A stretch of 64,000 bases of DNA from Symsagittifera roscoffensis (GCF_963678635.1 NC_087064.1:67444025-67508024); one strand, 5' to 3'. Positions 1 through 11,830 are shown, counted from the stretch's first letter. Notes: a model not told the origin generated them from the sequence alone. Program-made: numbers and translations.

Positions 1-1
1 G

Positions 2-56
2 TGGATCACGTGGGTGTGCATCTCTCTTCTCTTCGGAGTGCCCGGAAATCTACTCG
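2..56 (+). CDS. GPCR exon, transmembrane helix 1 (partial)
   Basis: In the second frame from the left edge the sequence encodes a hydrophobic stretch ending SLLFGVPGNLLG. GxxGN is the canonical TM1 signature of rhodopsin-class receptors. The exon is cut by the window edge. Two donors are possible: a GC donor (G|GCAAGT at 57) or a GT donor (GTATCA at 61). Neither joins in phase to the next recognised exon at 11831, because a TGA at 11822-11824 closes that frame upstream. A small exon for intracellular loop 1 is therefore probably missing from this reading. Confidence 0.6.
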
Positions 57-2896
57 GCAAGTATCAGCGACAAAACTTATAATTACACAATAGTTATATT
101 TATGTTTATGTTTCACAAGTTATCGGCGAGTTTCTCATTAATTTGGTAAGTTGAAGATGTTCACAAAGTTCTGCATGCTTAAAAGTTTGTCTCCGGATTC
201 CACAGACATAAACTCATATTTAAATTGTGCGCCTCATAAATACGCAAAACGGGTTGACAGAAACTTCCTATCAAACAATTTTCACACTTGAGATTTTCAT
301 AATTTGATATTCGCTTTGAAATTTTGGGTTTTCTCATGCAAGATAACCCTAAGTTTAAACGGCAACAATCAAAAATTTTTACTGCATATAATGATTTACC
401 AAGTAAATTAGGGTTATCATTTTCACAAAGAGAGAGTAACGCACAAAAATTTAACATATTGTATAAGGCTAAAAACCTTTTACCTAAAATAAATCAGTGA
501 TGAAATTAGAGGCTTAGCTTGTTCGAGTTTTTACTGACTTTCGATGAAAATATGGAATATTTGTGCTTGGGATGTTTTTTTTGTTCAGTCAAATTTCGAT
601 GTTTTAAAGGAGATATTTGACTAGAAACTTTTGTACCATCTCAGAGATGTTGCGTCAAAGGCTGAAATAAAAAAATCACAGTGATTAATTTCTGTAGAGG
701 TATGAGGGTTTGAAAATGGCTAATTTGGGAAATTTGGTACAAAAAATGCGCGATATGTTGCGTTTATGAACTATTCCAAATTGAATAAAGGCAACTCAAT
801 TTGCCTCAAAATTGACATTCGAGAGGGAAGATTGAATGGTTTTTTGGTTGAAATAAATTTTTTTTGGATTAATTTTTCAAGGAAATAATTTTTTCTAATT
901 CGGCTTAAAATGTAGTACGAATATTCTTTTTTCGTCCTCAGAAACAAGCAGTTTTGCTACAGATTTAGGCTTATCCCAACAATCAAAAAACAAACATAAC
1001 TAATTGTGGCTACAAAAAAGAACACTTAATTGTATTTTTTGGATAATTTGCACTCGTTCTAGATTACCTAATTGAAGATCATTAAATAAACGTATGACAA
1101 AAAAATGAGCAATATTTCATCTAAAAAATATAAAACATTTTTTTGATGATCAGAAAGCTTCAAAGCCATCGAACGGACTAAAAACTTGCTGTTAAAATCT
1201 TTAAAACCTTGCATTGTTTTCCAGCTATTTGAAATTTTTGAAATTTAAAGACAAGCGTTTTTTTTGCGTTTTTTCTAAGACAAGCGAGGGCTTGGCTTAG
1301 AATTATACCGATGCTCCAATTCTTCCGCTTCGCTCAAAATTAGAGCTATCGGTTGCATGGTCACATAGCTAAAAATCAATTTCAAGCACGGTTCCGATAA
1401 GATCACTATGGAGAGCACTATTTAAGATTGCTATTTTCTTAGTTTATATCATATTTTTGAAAAAAACGATAGCAAATTTTAAACAAAGATAGCCGGTTAC
1501 TGTTCAAGTAGCACAGATTGTTCCGACTAGTCTTTAAAAAACTACTATCAAAAGTTTTTTTTTTAATTTAGTGAAGTTTTTCTGTGTGAGGTGATGGAAA
1601 AAGTCTGATGTAAAACTATATTTTAAGCAAATTTGACATTCATAGTAATATAGGCAATTGCACATAAATTTTTTTTGAAAATTGACTTGAAAAACAAAAA
1701 AAAATTTAAAAAATTTAAAAAACTCTTTTTTTTAAATTATTTTGCAGATTATAGTTTTTAAATTTTTTGGTTCGAAACTCCCAAAACGCATTTTATTTGC
1801 TTAAAGTTAATTTTATAGGGCTCAAATTTTGCCTAATTAAGCGGTTGTCTGCCTGATCGCTTGCTTTGTTTGCTCAAAATTAGACGAAAAAGCAAAAATT
1901 TCCAACCGGTTTGTCTCGACACTAGAAAAAAATTTTGAGAAGTTTTTAAAGTGGTTCAAATAACGACTGACCGGACTTTAATATGATATGTTCTCATTTC
2001 ATCATTATTTGTTTTTGCGCGGAAAAAAAAAGAAGAAAAAAAACAGACTCGAATACAAAGTTTTTCCTCACTTTCAATGGTCGGAACAAAAACGTTTGAA
2101 ACAATACTAGAGGCCAATTATGAACGAACGTAAGCAAGGATTGCGGGTGACTGATCTGTGCAAGTAGCTTAGAATGTTTCGACCACAGTCTTAAAAAAAA
2201 CAAAAAAAATCTCAAATTGGTGTCATTTTATTCTGCATGTTGTGATAAACAGATCTGAGCAAAAAAAATAGAATGTAGGCATATCTGAGAATCAGAGTGA
2301 AATAGGTCAATTGGAAAACCGTTTTAAAGAAAATTGACTAGAAAATGAAAAATGATTTTAAAAGCTTATTTCAAATATTGAGCTAACAAACTCCAAAAAT
2401 TACCTATATTCACGTTAAACTAAGTTTTCGCAGCTTAATTTCAGCTAAAAAAAGCTATTTTAGCCTACACAGTCATCTTATTATCTCGAAATTAGACCAA
2501 AAATCAAAAATTTCAAACCGGTGCTTTTCATTAATGTGAAAATAACTTTCATAATTTTAAATTGACGTTCGAATCTCGGCTGAAAGGGCTTTAATATCAT
2601 ATATCACTCGACCGAATCAAATCATTATTTTTTAAACCTGATTTTTCGTAGAAAACAAAAAAGAATAAACTAAAGCACACCCGAATACAAAGTTCCCCCC
2701 CCCCCCCCCATTTTCCATGGCCGGAACAAAAACATTGCATGTTTCAGTGATTGCTTCGATTGCGTTTATGAAACACATGCGACAGCTGCACCACCTGTTC
2801 CTCGCCAATCTAGGAATATTTCAAACACAAGACTTGACTCAAATAAGCCAAGAAGGTTTCTAAATAAACCGTCTTTCTTTAATAATTTGACAGGAT
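57..2896. other. GPCR intron, AT-rich, no gene recognised
   Basis: I see no supported gene here. The ORFs present are short and low-complexity. Two A/T-rich stretches at about 1450-1960 and 2150-2640 resemble each other loosely, with similar clauses such as 'caaccggt/caaaccggt' preceded by AAAAATTT. That suggests an old duplicated repeat. A run of about 14 C lies at 2697-2711. Confidence 0.5.
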
Positions 2897-2897
2897 A

Positions 2898-3150
2898 CAA
2901 CCAGGGCGGATCTAGGATTTTTTCTAAGGGGGATTTTCAAAAAGTTTGGATATATCTGTCAACTTCTTTTTTTGATCGACCAAATTGATTTTCTGAGCCC
3001 TCCCAAATCATCATAAAAATCGTTATCCGACCAAATTGTTTGCGCGGCAGAGGAATTTAGGAATAAACTAGCAAAAAGTTTTTGTAAACTTTTGGAAGGC
3101 TATGACCAAAATTGAGTATTTTTTGGCGCGCGCTGCCCTCGAAAAGTTTT
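2898..3150 (+). mobile_element. Left-end fragment of a hAT-like miniature element
   Basis: It begins CAGGGCGGATCTAGGATTTT. The same terminus is found, complete with an 8-bp duplication, on the element at 46210-46649. The interior shares the 'gtcgaccaaattgattttctgag' type of segment with copies at 51.5 and 53.6 kb. No right end was found, so this copy is probably truncated. Confidence 0.5.
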
Positions 3151-3174
3151 TGGGTACCCTAGCTGATCAAGGGA

Positions 3175-3605
3175 GGTTATCTTGCAAAATGTTGCAAGAA
3201 TCTTGCAAATTCTTTTAAAGATAGTACAAGATGACCTCATTTAAAAATAACCTTAATTCAAGCAAGATCTTATTATGAATTGCATAAACTATAACGACTA
3301 CCTGAAACTATTTACATGACGAAAAATTCAAAATGAGCATAAATTTGAACAATTTAGAAATTTGCTTAGCCTAAAAATTTTGTCCGAACTTAAACTCAGA
3401 ATTCGTTGTGACCATAGTCAAATTGGATCTTCATAGTTTTTTCTGGCGCTCAGAAGAAGGTTTTCATAGTTGTTTATCTTGCAAGATCTTGTAAGATAAC
3501 CTCAGTCTTGCAAGATTTCAAGATAACCTCCGTCTTGCAAAGCTTGCAACATAACTCTCATTCGCAATATTCTTGTAAGATCTTGCAAGATAACCATCCT
3601 TGATC
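3175..3605. repeat. Cluster of TTGCAAGAT motifs
   Basis: TTGCAAGAT or its complement, often followed by AACCTC, recurs several times between 3180 and 3600, and again at about 11230 and 11640-11700 on the far side of the retrotransposon. This looks like a degenerate satellite-like repeat. No coding potential is seen. Confidence 0.55.
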
Positions 3606-3662
3606 GATTAGAGTAGGCCAGCAAAAAATGGATGTCCTAAACAAATAACAAAGGAAGGATTC

Positions 3663-4027
3663 CCCGATAAAGCATTCAATTAAAGATATATCAGAAAATC
3701 TCACAGGGCGAGGACTTCTGAAGGAAGCACTTAAGGAATACAGAAATCAACTGAGAGACTTCAAGGATCGAAGCGATAGACCAATGGAATCAAAAGTAAG
3801 ACGACTCGAAAGACACCTCTTCATGCGAAAATTTGGTCATGCTACACTAGACGAAGGGGTTGAAAGGAACCCGAGTTGGGAAATAGAGTTGGAAGAAAAC
3901 TGAGAATTCCATAAACTAAACCGTCAATTAACCCAGAGACTTTCCTATGAACTGAGTATATTGAACTCTTTTTAAATAAATTATCCTACTTATGTTGTAT
4001 AATTTCTTTCTTTCACCGAGGGGGGTG
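3663..4027 (+). mobile_element. 3' end of a second retrotransposon copy, truncated
   Basis: From CCCGATAAAGC to the start of the LTR, this stretch is nearly identical to 10587-10926, the end of the pol tail, the short non-coding stretch and the polypurine tract of the main element. It ends in the same G-rich tract just before the LTR. It is therefore the 3' end of another copy that shares the LTR at 4028-4283 with the main element. Its left junction at about 3660 joins sequence that also lies to the right of the element at 11240-11310. Confidence 0.8.
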
Positions 4028-4283
4028 TGTCATACCGCTACTGCAGTAGCGGTATTTGTCTATGTATGTACAACCAACCTATGGTGCTTACTTATTACTT
4101 TTATGGTATGCTCAAGGTCATAGTGAGTGATGACATTGAGACTAAGTGAGAGATTAGAGTTCGTAACACTGATCTAGCCCTCAGTAACAAAATAAAACAG
4201 AAGAAAAAGAAAACCTAAATTCAATATTCCAAATACAGTATTGAATTACAACTTGTTTTCAACCGATATCGCAACGCATATCA
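4028..4283 (+). repeat. 5' LTR of mag-like Ty3/Gypsy element
   Basis: It starts TGTCAT and ends ATATCA, and is almost identical to 10927-11182 over about 256 bp, with few differences. A perfect 24-bp palindrome centred on CTGCAG occupies 4032-4055. AATAAAA-like sequence follows at about 4190. A G-rich polypurine tract precedes it. The exact edge is uncertain by 2 bp because TGTGTCAT is shared by both copies. Confidence 0.85.
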
Positions 4284-4284
4284 C

Positions 4285-5862
4285 ATGGCGCAGCCAGCAG
4301 GATTCGCAGCTCAAGATAACAGAACGGATATGGGAATTCCGGTATTTTGGGCGTCAGCGAATCTAGACCCTCCGTGGCAATTCAAAATCTGGTTCGAACA
4401 ATTTCTCATGGCGGTTACGGTCAAAGAAAATGTGAACCCAGAGATTATTTTGGAAGAACCAAAAGACATATTAGAGGAACTACCACCCCGCCCAGAAACA
4501 CCCAGAGACGGAGAGAATGAAGATGCGAGGAACGCTAGGATTCTTAGAGATAAGCTAGCAATAGATAGAGTAGTATTGGAGAACGAAGAGAGAAAGACAA
4601 GAGGCCCACGAGTCAGACACAATGTCTTCTACAACGAAGTACAAAAGAAATTGGTGTCCAGATTATTTTTGTCTTTGGGTACAGAGGGAAAGAAGAGATT
4701 CCTACAAAAAAACCCGCATGCTGAATTATCGAAAATGACGTTCAGGGAAATTACAAACTTGGCAGAAGTCTCGTTTCAAAAGGTAAAATGTGTAACATAC
4801 GAAAGATACAAGCTATTTACGAGAATGCAAGAATCTGGAGAATCTCTGGAATCATTTCACGCAGCGTTAACTGCACAAGCAGCCCGATCAGAACTGGGAG
4901 CATTGGAAAATGAAATAGTCCGCGACCTGTTTTTTTCAAAAATGAAAAACATGACATTGCAGGACACGCTGACATTCGAGACTCTAGACCCGGAAGAGGT
5001 TCTGAAAAGGGCTATAAAATTTGAACATAGCAAGTTAACCACAACGGCGTTTTAAAAGACTAATGCTGCGGTTACAGGGGTATCAAGTAACAATTACACC
5101 TCGGGTGTGAGAATAAAACAAGAACCTGTAATGGCAGTTCGAAATTTGTCGGGGACAACCAAGACTCCAAACAGAAGGGAATCGAATAAAAGACAAAACA
5201 ATATCAAGAACCAAATCACGAAAACAAAACCATGTAATAGATGTGGAAGGACGTTTGACCAGGGACAACTGAAAAATTGTCCAGCGATGGGGAAAACCTG
5301 TAAACACTGTGGTAAACCCAATCATTTCGCTAAAATGTGCAGATCCCAACAAGTAAGCGAAGTTGCGGAAGACTCGGAAGGATCGGTAGAGGAATGCGAC
5401 CAGATAAGTGAAAATGTTGGGTCATGTAGTGAGTTTGAAATTATGTCGATACAAACCTATCAACCGGAAAATGAGAGAGTTTCAAAATATGTGAAAGATC
5501 GAATCAATGAAATGAGGAACAATTCAAACGAAAAAATGATACAATTTCAGAAAATAGATTTGATTCGCGATCCAACATTCAAACGAGTAAAATCACTAAA
5601 AGCCATGGTACGAATAGATAAACAAATAATTCAATTAACAGTGGACACAGGAAGTCCAGTTTCATTTCTCAACTGGGCGACAACGAAGGAAGTTATGGAA
5701 AAATCAAACAAAGTAAGATTCATTGCGTCAGATAAACTGAATTTACAAACCAAATTCGTGGACTACAACAAACAACCGATCAGCATACTGAGAGCCCTAA
5801 AGACCAATCTGAGGTCAGCGGGCTGGGAGGTAAAGGGCGCCACCTTTCTGGTATCAGAATGA
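4285..5862 (+). pseudogene. gag-protease region of mag-like retrotransposon, interrupted by a stop
   Basis: The frame runs from the ATG at 4285 through a 256-codon capsid-like part to a TAA at 5053-5055, then continues in the same frame to a TGA at 5860-5862. The second part holds two zinc-knuckle-like motifs, CNRCG...CPAMGK and CKHCGKPNHFAKMC (the latter a proper CCHC), and then VDTGSP at about 5641, the aspartic protease active site. The paired knuckle followed by protease is typical of the mag lineage. Single-stop breaks indicate a decayed copy; programmed suppression is possible but less likely given the damage downstream. Confidence 0.8.
4286..4306 (+). promoter_or_regulatory. Primer-binding site, tRNA-Ser type
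   Basis: TGGCGCAGCCAGCAGGATTC is complementary to a CCA-tailed tRNA 3' end with a T-arm reading GAATCCTGC, the pattern of animal serine tRNAs. It starts two bases after the LTR. It overlaps the putative gag start: the ATG at 4285 uses the first bases of the site. Confidence 0.75.
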
Positions 5863-5877
5863 AAGACCAGATGTATC

Positions 5878-7420
5878 ATGGGACTAGACTTGCAAGGACA
5901 AGTGGGAATAGTTACTACACAAAAACCAGCGCCCAAGGAACTCACCAGGTTTGACGTGCTCATGTGCGAGCACTCAGAAGGTTGGAAAGAAAAATTTTTC
6001 ACTCAATTTAAAAACTTATTTGAAAGGCAAAGTATTTCAAAAAATCACATAGTAAGTTCAAAATTTAAATATCCATTATGTCCGATTCAAGAAAATGGGA
6101 GAAGAATCCCAATTCACATACAAGATAAAGTCGAAAAGAAATCGAGAAATTGTTGACAGAAGGTCATATAACAAAACTTGATAAATGTACGAGTGATTGC
6201 TTTATCGCTCCGATTGTGATAACAGTAAAGAAAGACGATTCCATAAAATTGGCAATGGACGCGAAACCAATCAATAGACAATTGTTCAAAAATAAATACC
6301 AAATGCCGAATGTAGATGAACTCCTTGATGGGGTAAGCCAGATTGTGACTGAAAACAAAAAGGGTACGCTATATTTTTTGGTGTTAGATTTGAAATATGC
6401 GTACAGTCAATTAAAATTGGCTGCTGATACAGCTAGACAATGCAACTTCAACATTGTTGGTGGGAAAGCAACTGGAACCTACAGATTTTTCACAGGGTTA
6501 AAGGTTTAGCAGATATGCCAGCTGAATTTCAAAAGGCCATGAATAGAACCATCAACCACACTAAAAACACGTTCTGTTTTCTTTTGACATACTTAATGTG
6601 TCAAAGGGAAGCGAAATTGAACATGGAAATTTGGTAGAAACAGTATTAAAAAAATTGGACGCGGAAAATTTGGCATTGAAACTATCGAAATGCGAATTTT
6701 TCAAACAAGAAGTGAATTGGTTGGGTCATCACCTCTCAGAAGCAGGGGTTAGACCAAAAATCACTAAAACGGAAGCAGTAGTAAATTTGAACCCGCCGAA
6801 ATCGCTTAAACAGCTAAGGTCATTCCTGGGAAGTATGAATCACTTAGCTAAATTTATACCTAACGCAGCAAGCCTGACTGAAAAATTAAGACCACTTCTA
6901 AAAGAAGAGAATCAAAAGAAAAAGTTAAAAAACATGAAACTCCCCGTAAAAAAGTTTGAGTGGGGGGATGAACACACGGTAGTATTTAATGCTATATAAG
7001 AAGCTGTGGCAAATATAACAAAAGTACATTATTACGATGCGACCCGAGAAACACGAGTTAAATGTGATGCTAGCCATGATGGGCTAGGGGCTACTTAAGA
7101 ACAACAAAATGATGAAGGCCAGTGGGTCCCAATTTCATTCGCATCCCGATACCTAAATTCCCAACAAAAAAAATATTCAACAAATGAATTGGAGTTACTG
7201 GCAGTTGTTTGGGCAGTAGATAGATATAAACACTACCTTTTGGGAAAACCATTTACCATTGCAACTGACCATAAAGCACTTACAACAGCATTGGATGGTA
7301 ACAAATCGAACAAGACCTACCAATCACGTTTAACCCGGTGAGTTGACCGTTTACTGCCATATCAGTTCAAAATAGTTCACATTCCGGGGAGGGACATGGG
7401 CATAGTTGATTATTTATCGC
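5878..7420 (+). pseudogene. Reverse transcriptase-RNase H region, decayed
   Basis: Fragments in shifting frames show reverse transcriptase blocks: a 'DSIKLAMDAKPIN' palm-like segment near 6240, 'LVLDLKYAYSQ' near 6385 carrying the first catalytic aspartate, and 'NWLGHHLSEAGV' to 'LRSFLGSMNHLAKF' (6715-6860). Then comes RNase H with 'CDASHDGLGA' near 7065, 'STNELELLAVVWAV' near 7180 and 'TDHKAL' near 7265. Frameshifts fall near 6150 and 6505. In-frame stops fall at about 6997, 7096 and 7339. The region where the YxDD box should be (about 6575-6600) is disrupted, so this copy cannot encode active polymerase. Confidence 0.85.
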
Positions 7421-8560
7421 GTGATCCTTTCAATGATCCCTGGCCCGAGTCAGAATTAGACGAAAAGTTTGTAGTAGCGACAATAAACTCCTTTCATGAA
7501 GCGTTCGACTGGAGGAACAGTAGGCTTGAGGAAACTGGGTCGCTCAACCGGAACGAAAACGTTCTAGAATGTTCTAGAAGGAATGCAAAGAAACAGTCAT
7601 CAAGTAATGGTTGCTATAGCAACCAAAACGGTCAAAAACGAACAAAGCTCGACCGGAACGAAAGAAAACAGTTTTCACGACTGCAAAAACAGCTAAACAC
7701 AGCAGTTCAACATAAACAGATCACTTTTTCGTCAAATCAACCCAACAAACAGTCAGTCTCAAATAATTCAAAAAATCGTAAAACAACCAGTACCAGAAAT
7801 TCGGAAAAAAAAACAGACTCAAGGATCGAGATGTCAGGAAACAGATAATACGACTGGTGGTCGGGCTCACCACAAGAATGGCGAAACGAGGAACGCGAAG
7901 AGAGTCTAATGGACCCAAAGTGGAACCGCTCACTATCCAACACAAACGAACTTTCGGAAGAGGAGGAGATCACAGAGACAGTCCAGCGTACAAGAAAAAT
8001 CATTAGAGGTGGCCGGAAAAACAGAGATAGCTCCGACAGTGAAACACGACATGCATCACGGGTGAAATGGCAGCTTGAACCGGATCAACAAAGAGAAGCA
8101 GATCAAAGACTACTCTCATTCTGGCAACTAATAGGCGGAGAAGACAATATACGGGAAAATAGAGAACTCATGGCACACACCCAAGAAGTCAGGGACAGCT
8201 CGGAACATGAATCGAGTTCAGCATTGACTAAACCAATCGCATCGGCGGAACGGAAACTAAGTGAGGTGCAGGTAATAGAGATGGACCTGACGACTACAGA
8301 AGAGGCGGAGAGTGAAGAGGAAGTGTGCTCAATAGAACCGCCGAAGGGATTGGGAAAAACAAAACTGCCAAAGCAGCAACAAGAAGAGACCCTGGACAAT
8401 TTAGCAAAACTGTTCGACAAAAGTCTACTAGCAGAATTGACCACCGAAGACACGTGGATGGACCGCCTCAGACGAGCGATAGAAAGAGGGGAAAAACAAG
8501 GCTTTGAATTAATGGGACCTTATACAAACCCGTTGTGGACACAGATGGCAGTTCAGGACG
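7421..8560 (+). pseudogene. Long polar spacer between RNase H and integrase
   Basis: About 380 codons continue the pol frame, broken by a TAA at 7846-7848. The composition is strongly polar (Asn, Ser, Lys, Glu, Gln) with no domain I recognise. Most Ty3/Gypsy elements have a much shorter spacer here. It could be an expanded disordered linker, or an inserted gene whose origin is lost. Confidence 0.6.
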
Positions 8561-9716
8561 ACTGCATCTTGGCGAATAACCGGCTAGCAGTCCCCGTACA
8601 ACTAAGACAAGCTGTCCTAAAAAGAATACATCGAGGGCATCCAGGCCAAGAGGCTACGCTGGGAGCAGCGCAATACCTGTGGTGGCCACACATGAATAAG
8701 GACATTGTGAATCTGGCAGAGGAGTGCTGTAGCTGTACCAGATATGGTAGAATGTAAAATATCTTATTTCGAAAAATGCGTCAAAAAAACTGCCACTGCT
8801 CACGCAGCGGGGACAGGAAGTACAATTAGATTACGCGGGGCCCATAGAAAATCAAAAAGGAAAAAAAATCTACCTTTTAGTAGCGATAGATCGATTCTCA
8901 AAATTTCCATCAGTGAAGGTTACGAAATCTACAAGTGGGAAGTGCACAGTAAAATTCTTGAGATCATATATCGACACTCATGGAGTTCCTGAATCAATTC
9001 GTTTGGACCAATTTTCAGGTTTTAAGGGGAAAACGTTAGAAAAATTCTGTTCGGAACTCAATATCGAGCAAAAATTCTGTCCGGTGGGGGACCACAGAGG
9101 CTGTGGTTTGGTCGAACGTACAATCCAAACTATAAAAAGAAGACTGGGGATGATGATGCTCGAAGAAAATGATAAATCAATCAAATTATGTCTTAGTATT
9201 ATAATGAGAGATTTACGGTGGAACAAGCAGAAAACCATTCAAGTATCCCCGTTTCAAGCACATTTTGGCAGACTACCAAAAACAGAATTTAAAATTGTGA
9301 GGGATAGGTTTTTAAATGATTCTGACTATTTAGACAAACAACACTTGGAACGCTCTGCACTGACGGCTTCTCAATTGAAACGCAGAATTGACCAGTCGAG
9401 AGAGAACCTCAAAATAGTAAGCAAGGGAGAACTCAGCAGAGATACAAGCCCACTGCACAAGCAGCAGCTAACATCGGACAGAGATAAAGAAAGGGCCAAA
9501 GCTCTAAAAGAGTTGTTGGAGGCGAACGCCCGCTGGAACAACGAGAGAAGAGATGCGGCTAAAAACGATATCAGAAAATTAGTGGACGAGATAGGACTAC
9601 TCAATCCCGATCTTCGAAAGGAGATGATTTACTCTTGGGAGAAAGGATTTGTGGAGGACAAAGTGGAAAATCAATGTAAATCACCACCCAATACAATACT
9701 CAGAAAGTACCACTAA
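8560..9716 (+). pseudogene. Integrase of the retrotransposon, frameshifted
   Basis: An HHCC zinc-binding module (RGHPGQE...WWPHM...CCSC) lies at 8630-8745. A frameshift near 8750 follows, then the DDE core: 'QLDYAGPI' near 8828, 'LDQFSGF' near 9005, and 'CGLVERTIQTIK' near 9105 with the catalytic glutamate. The rve-type catalytic residues are thus visible, but the reading frame is broken. Confidence 0.85.
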
Positions 9717-9718
9717 GA

Positions 9719-10762
9719 AAAAGCGGACAAGCATTAACCAAACAATTAAAAGGGAAAATCGCTTCTGAAACAGACTCAACAATCAAGACGTCTACTGGCT
9801 CGATTTATAGGAAATCGGATATTGCACAATCGAAAAGGGTGCTAACACAAGAAAACCAGCGAAGCACGAGTAAAAGTCCATCGGTGGGACCTACAAAAAA
9901 GTTTAAGAGGATCAGTTCCCCCGAATTACTCGAGGAGTTGGGATCAGATGAAGAACTACAAGAAGAAATGGAGATCGCAGATACGATGAATCCCATTGAG
10001 CGTTTTCAAAATAGCCAAACAATAGTGACTTCAAAAAACACAGAAGCAGGGGGAGGTCTGAACTTGGCAATCAAAAGAGCAAAACCCAATTTGGCAGGCC
10101 CAAAATCAACTATAGAGGAAAATGACACCAAGAAGTCGGAAAAGAACGGGAAAGAAAAGAAAATTCGAAACAAGCAGCAACAGGGGACAAGCCAAACTAC
10201 GACGGCAGTCAACCCGGAACAGGAGCAATCGACATCAAGGCCGGAAAAAGTAGACACCAAAAATCAGTCAAGTTCTACACCGAAACCAAAACAGCGGTCG
10301 AAATTGAAATGTATTGACTCCCACACTCCCCTAGAGGACATAGTCGACACATTGCACAATCGCAATTTAGCACCGTCCGAGTGGGAGAAGTATGCAGACC
10401 AATTGTTAAAACGAGGAGTACAGCGAGTTGCAGACGAAATCCGAGGAAATCCCCAACAAATTTCGGAAAAAGATACAACTTTCGAACCACCACAAGGATT
10501 TTCGAACGAGTCGAGTACTGAAGAGTCGGGTATCAGACGAAGCTCCAGGCAAACGAAAAACAAGGAACCGAAACGCTTTGGAGACCCGATAAAGCATTCA
10601 ATTAAAGAGATATCAGAAAATCTCACAGGGGGAGGACTTCTGAAGGAAGCACTTAAGGAATACAGAAATCAACTGAGAGACTTCAAGGATCGAAGCAATA
10701 GACCAATGGAATCAAAAGTAAGACGACTCGAAAGACACCTCTTCACTAGACGAAGGGGTTGA
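9719..10762 (+). CDS. pol C-terminal tail of the retrotransposon
   Basis: An open frame (307 codons from 9839) encodes a highly charged, Gln/Glu/Ser-rich protein ending in SSRQTKNKEPKRFGDPIK. Such a basic 'SSR...P.R.GD' segment is common at the very C-terminus of Gypsy integrases. It is best read as the post-integrase tail. It has no signal peptide or membrane segment, so it is not an envelope gene. Confidence 0.65.
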   Translation, partial: KSGQALTKQLKGKIASETDSTIKTSTGSIYRKSDIAQSKRVLTQENQRSTSKSPSVGPTKKFKRISSPELLEELGSDEELQEEMEIADTMNPIERFQNSQTIVTSKNTEAGGGLNLAIKRAKPNLAGPKSTIEENDTKKSEKNGKEKKIRNKQQQGTSQTTTAVNPEQEQSTSRPEKVDTKNQSSSTPKPKQRSKLKCIDSHTPLEDIVDTLHNRNLAPSEWEKYADQLLKRGVQRVADEIRGNPQQISEKDTTFEPPQGFSNESSTEESGIRRSSRQTKNKEPKRFGDPIKHSIKEISENLTGGGLLKEALKEYRNQLRDFKDRSNRPMESKVRRLERHLFTRRRG

Positions 10763-10926
10763 ATGGAACCCGAGTTGGGAAATAGAATTGGAAGAAAACT
10801 GAGAATTCCATAAACTAAACCGTCAATTAACCCAGAGACTTTCCTATGAACTGAGTATATTGAACTCTTTTTAAATAAATTATCCTACTTATGTTGTATA
10901 ATTTCTTTCTTTCACCGAGGGGGGTG

Positions 10927-11182
10927 TGTCATACCGCTACTGCAGTAGCGGTATTTGTCTATGTATGTACAACCAACCTATGGTGCTTACTTATTACTTT
11001 TATGGTATGCTCAAGGTCATAGTGAGTGATGACATTGAGACTAAGTGAGATATCAGAGTTCGTAACACTGATCTAGCTCTCAGTAACAAAATAAAACAAA
11101 AGAAAAAGAAAACCTAAATTCAATATTCCAAATACAGTATTGAATTACAACTTGTTTTCAACCGATATCGCAACGCATATCA
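10927..11182 (+). repeat. 3' LTR of mag-like element
   Basis: It matches 4028-4283 nearly base for base, including the 24-bp palindrome (10931-10954). The polypurine tract GAGGGGGGTG lies immediately upstream. The right flank CTGTCAACTT continues into sequence also present at 2955-3000. No target-site duplication can be checked, because the left flank of the pair is the truncated second copy. Confidence 0.85.
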
Positions 11183-11183
11183 C

Positions 11184-11830
11184 TGTCAACTTATTTTTTA
11201 GATCGACCAAATTGATTTTTTGACCCCTAAGATCTTGCAAGATAACCCTCCTTGATCGATTAGAGTAGGCCAGCAAAAAATGGATGTCCTAAACAAATAA
11301 CAAAAGAAGGATCCTTTGGGTGGCCAAGGTGTCAAATTATTGAGGGCGGGAGCTCCTGGATATAACTGAGTACAATTTTAATAGTTTGGTCCCTCAAGAA
11401 AAAATACAAGCTCAAAAACTTTTTAATTCAATCTGCTCACTTGCTAAATTAAGTATTCCAATTTTTCGTATCGTGATCAACTTTTAATTTTTTTTCGAAA
11501 GATTCAGAAATAGATTGATTCAGCAAGATGCAAAACTTTTCAAAAATGCGTGCGAGTTTCTTGCAATCTGTATATAAGATATGTATAATTTTCTAAACGA
11601 TCTTGCAAAATTTTACTTTTTTTCCAAAAAATCTAAAGATTCTCCAAATTTTTCATCTTTTAGATTATTGCAAGTTTCTTAAAAGATCTTGCAAGATAAC
11701 TCAACTTAGATTGACTTTGATAAAAGGTAGGTTATCCTGGCTTAAAAATGCGTGACCACGTATCTTTAGTGTGCATTTCCATATTTCAAAACTAGTGTTT
11801 AATCGGGAAGCCTTTAGTGTTTGAAATAAG
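11184..11830. other. GPCR intron, no gene seen
   Basis: The first 130 bp repeat sequence from 2956-3000 and 3590-3660, with the middle absent. The rest is AT-rich with scattered TTGCAAGAT motifs. The splice acceptor AATAAG precedes the exon at 11831. Confidence 0.5.

Noticed and set aside
57-2896. tRNA or other small RNA genes in the left intron
   Set aside because: No A-box/B-box pair with correct spacing and cloverleaf pairing was found; a lone GTTCGAATC at about 2568 lacks partners.
9839-10762. Envelope gene of the retrotransposon
   Set aside because: No signal peptide, transmembrane segment or cleavage site; the ending resembles integrase tails.
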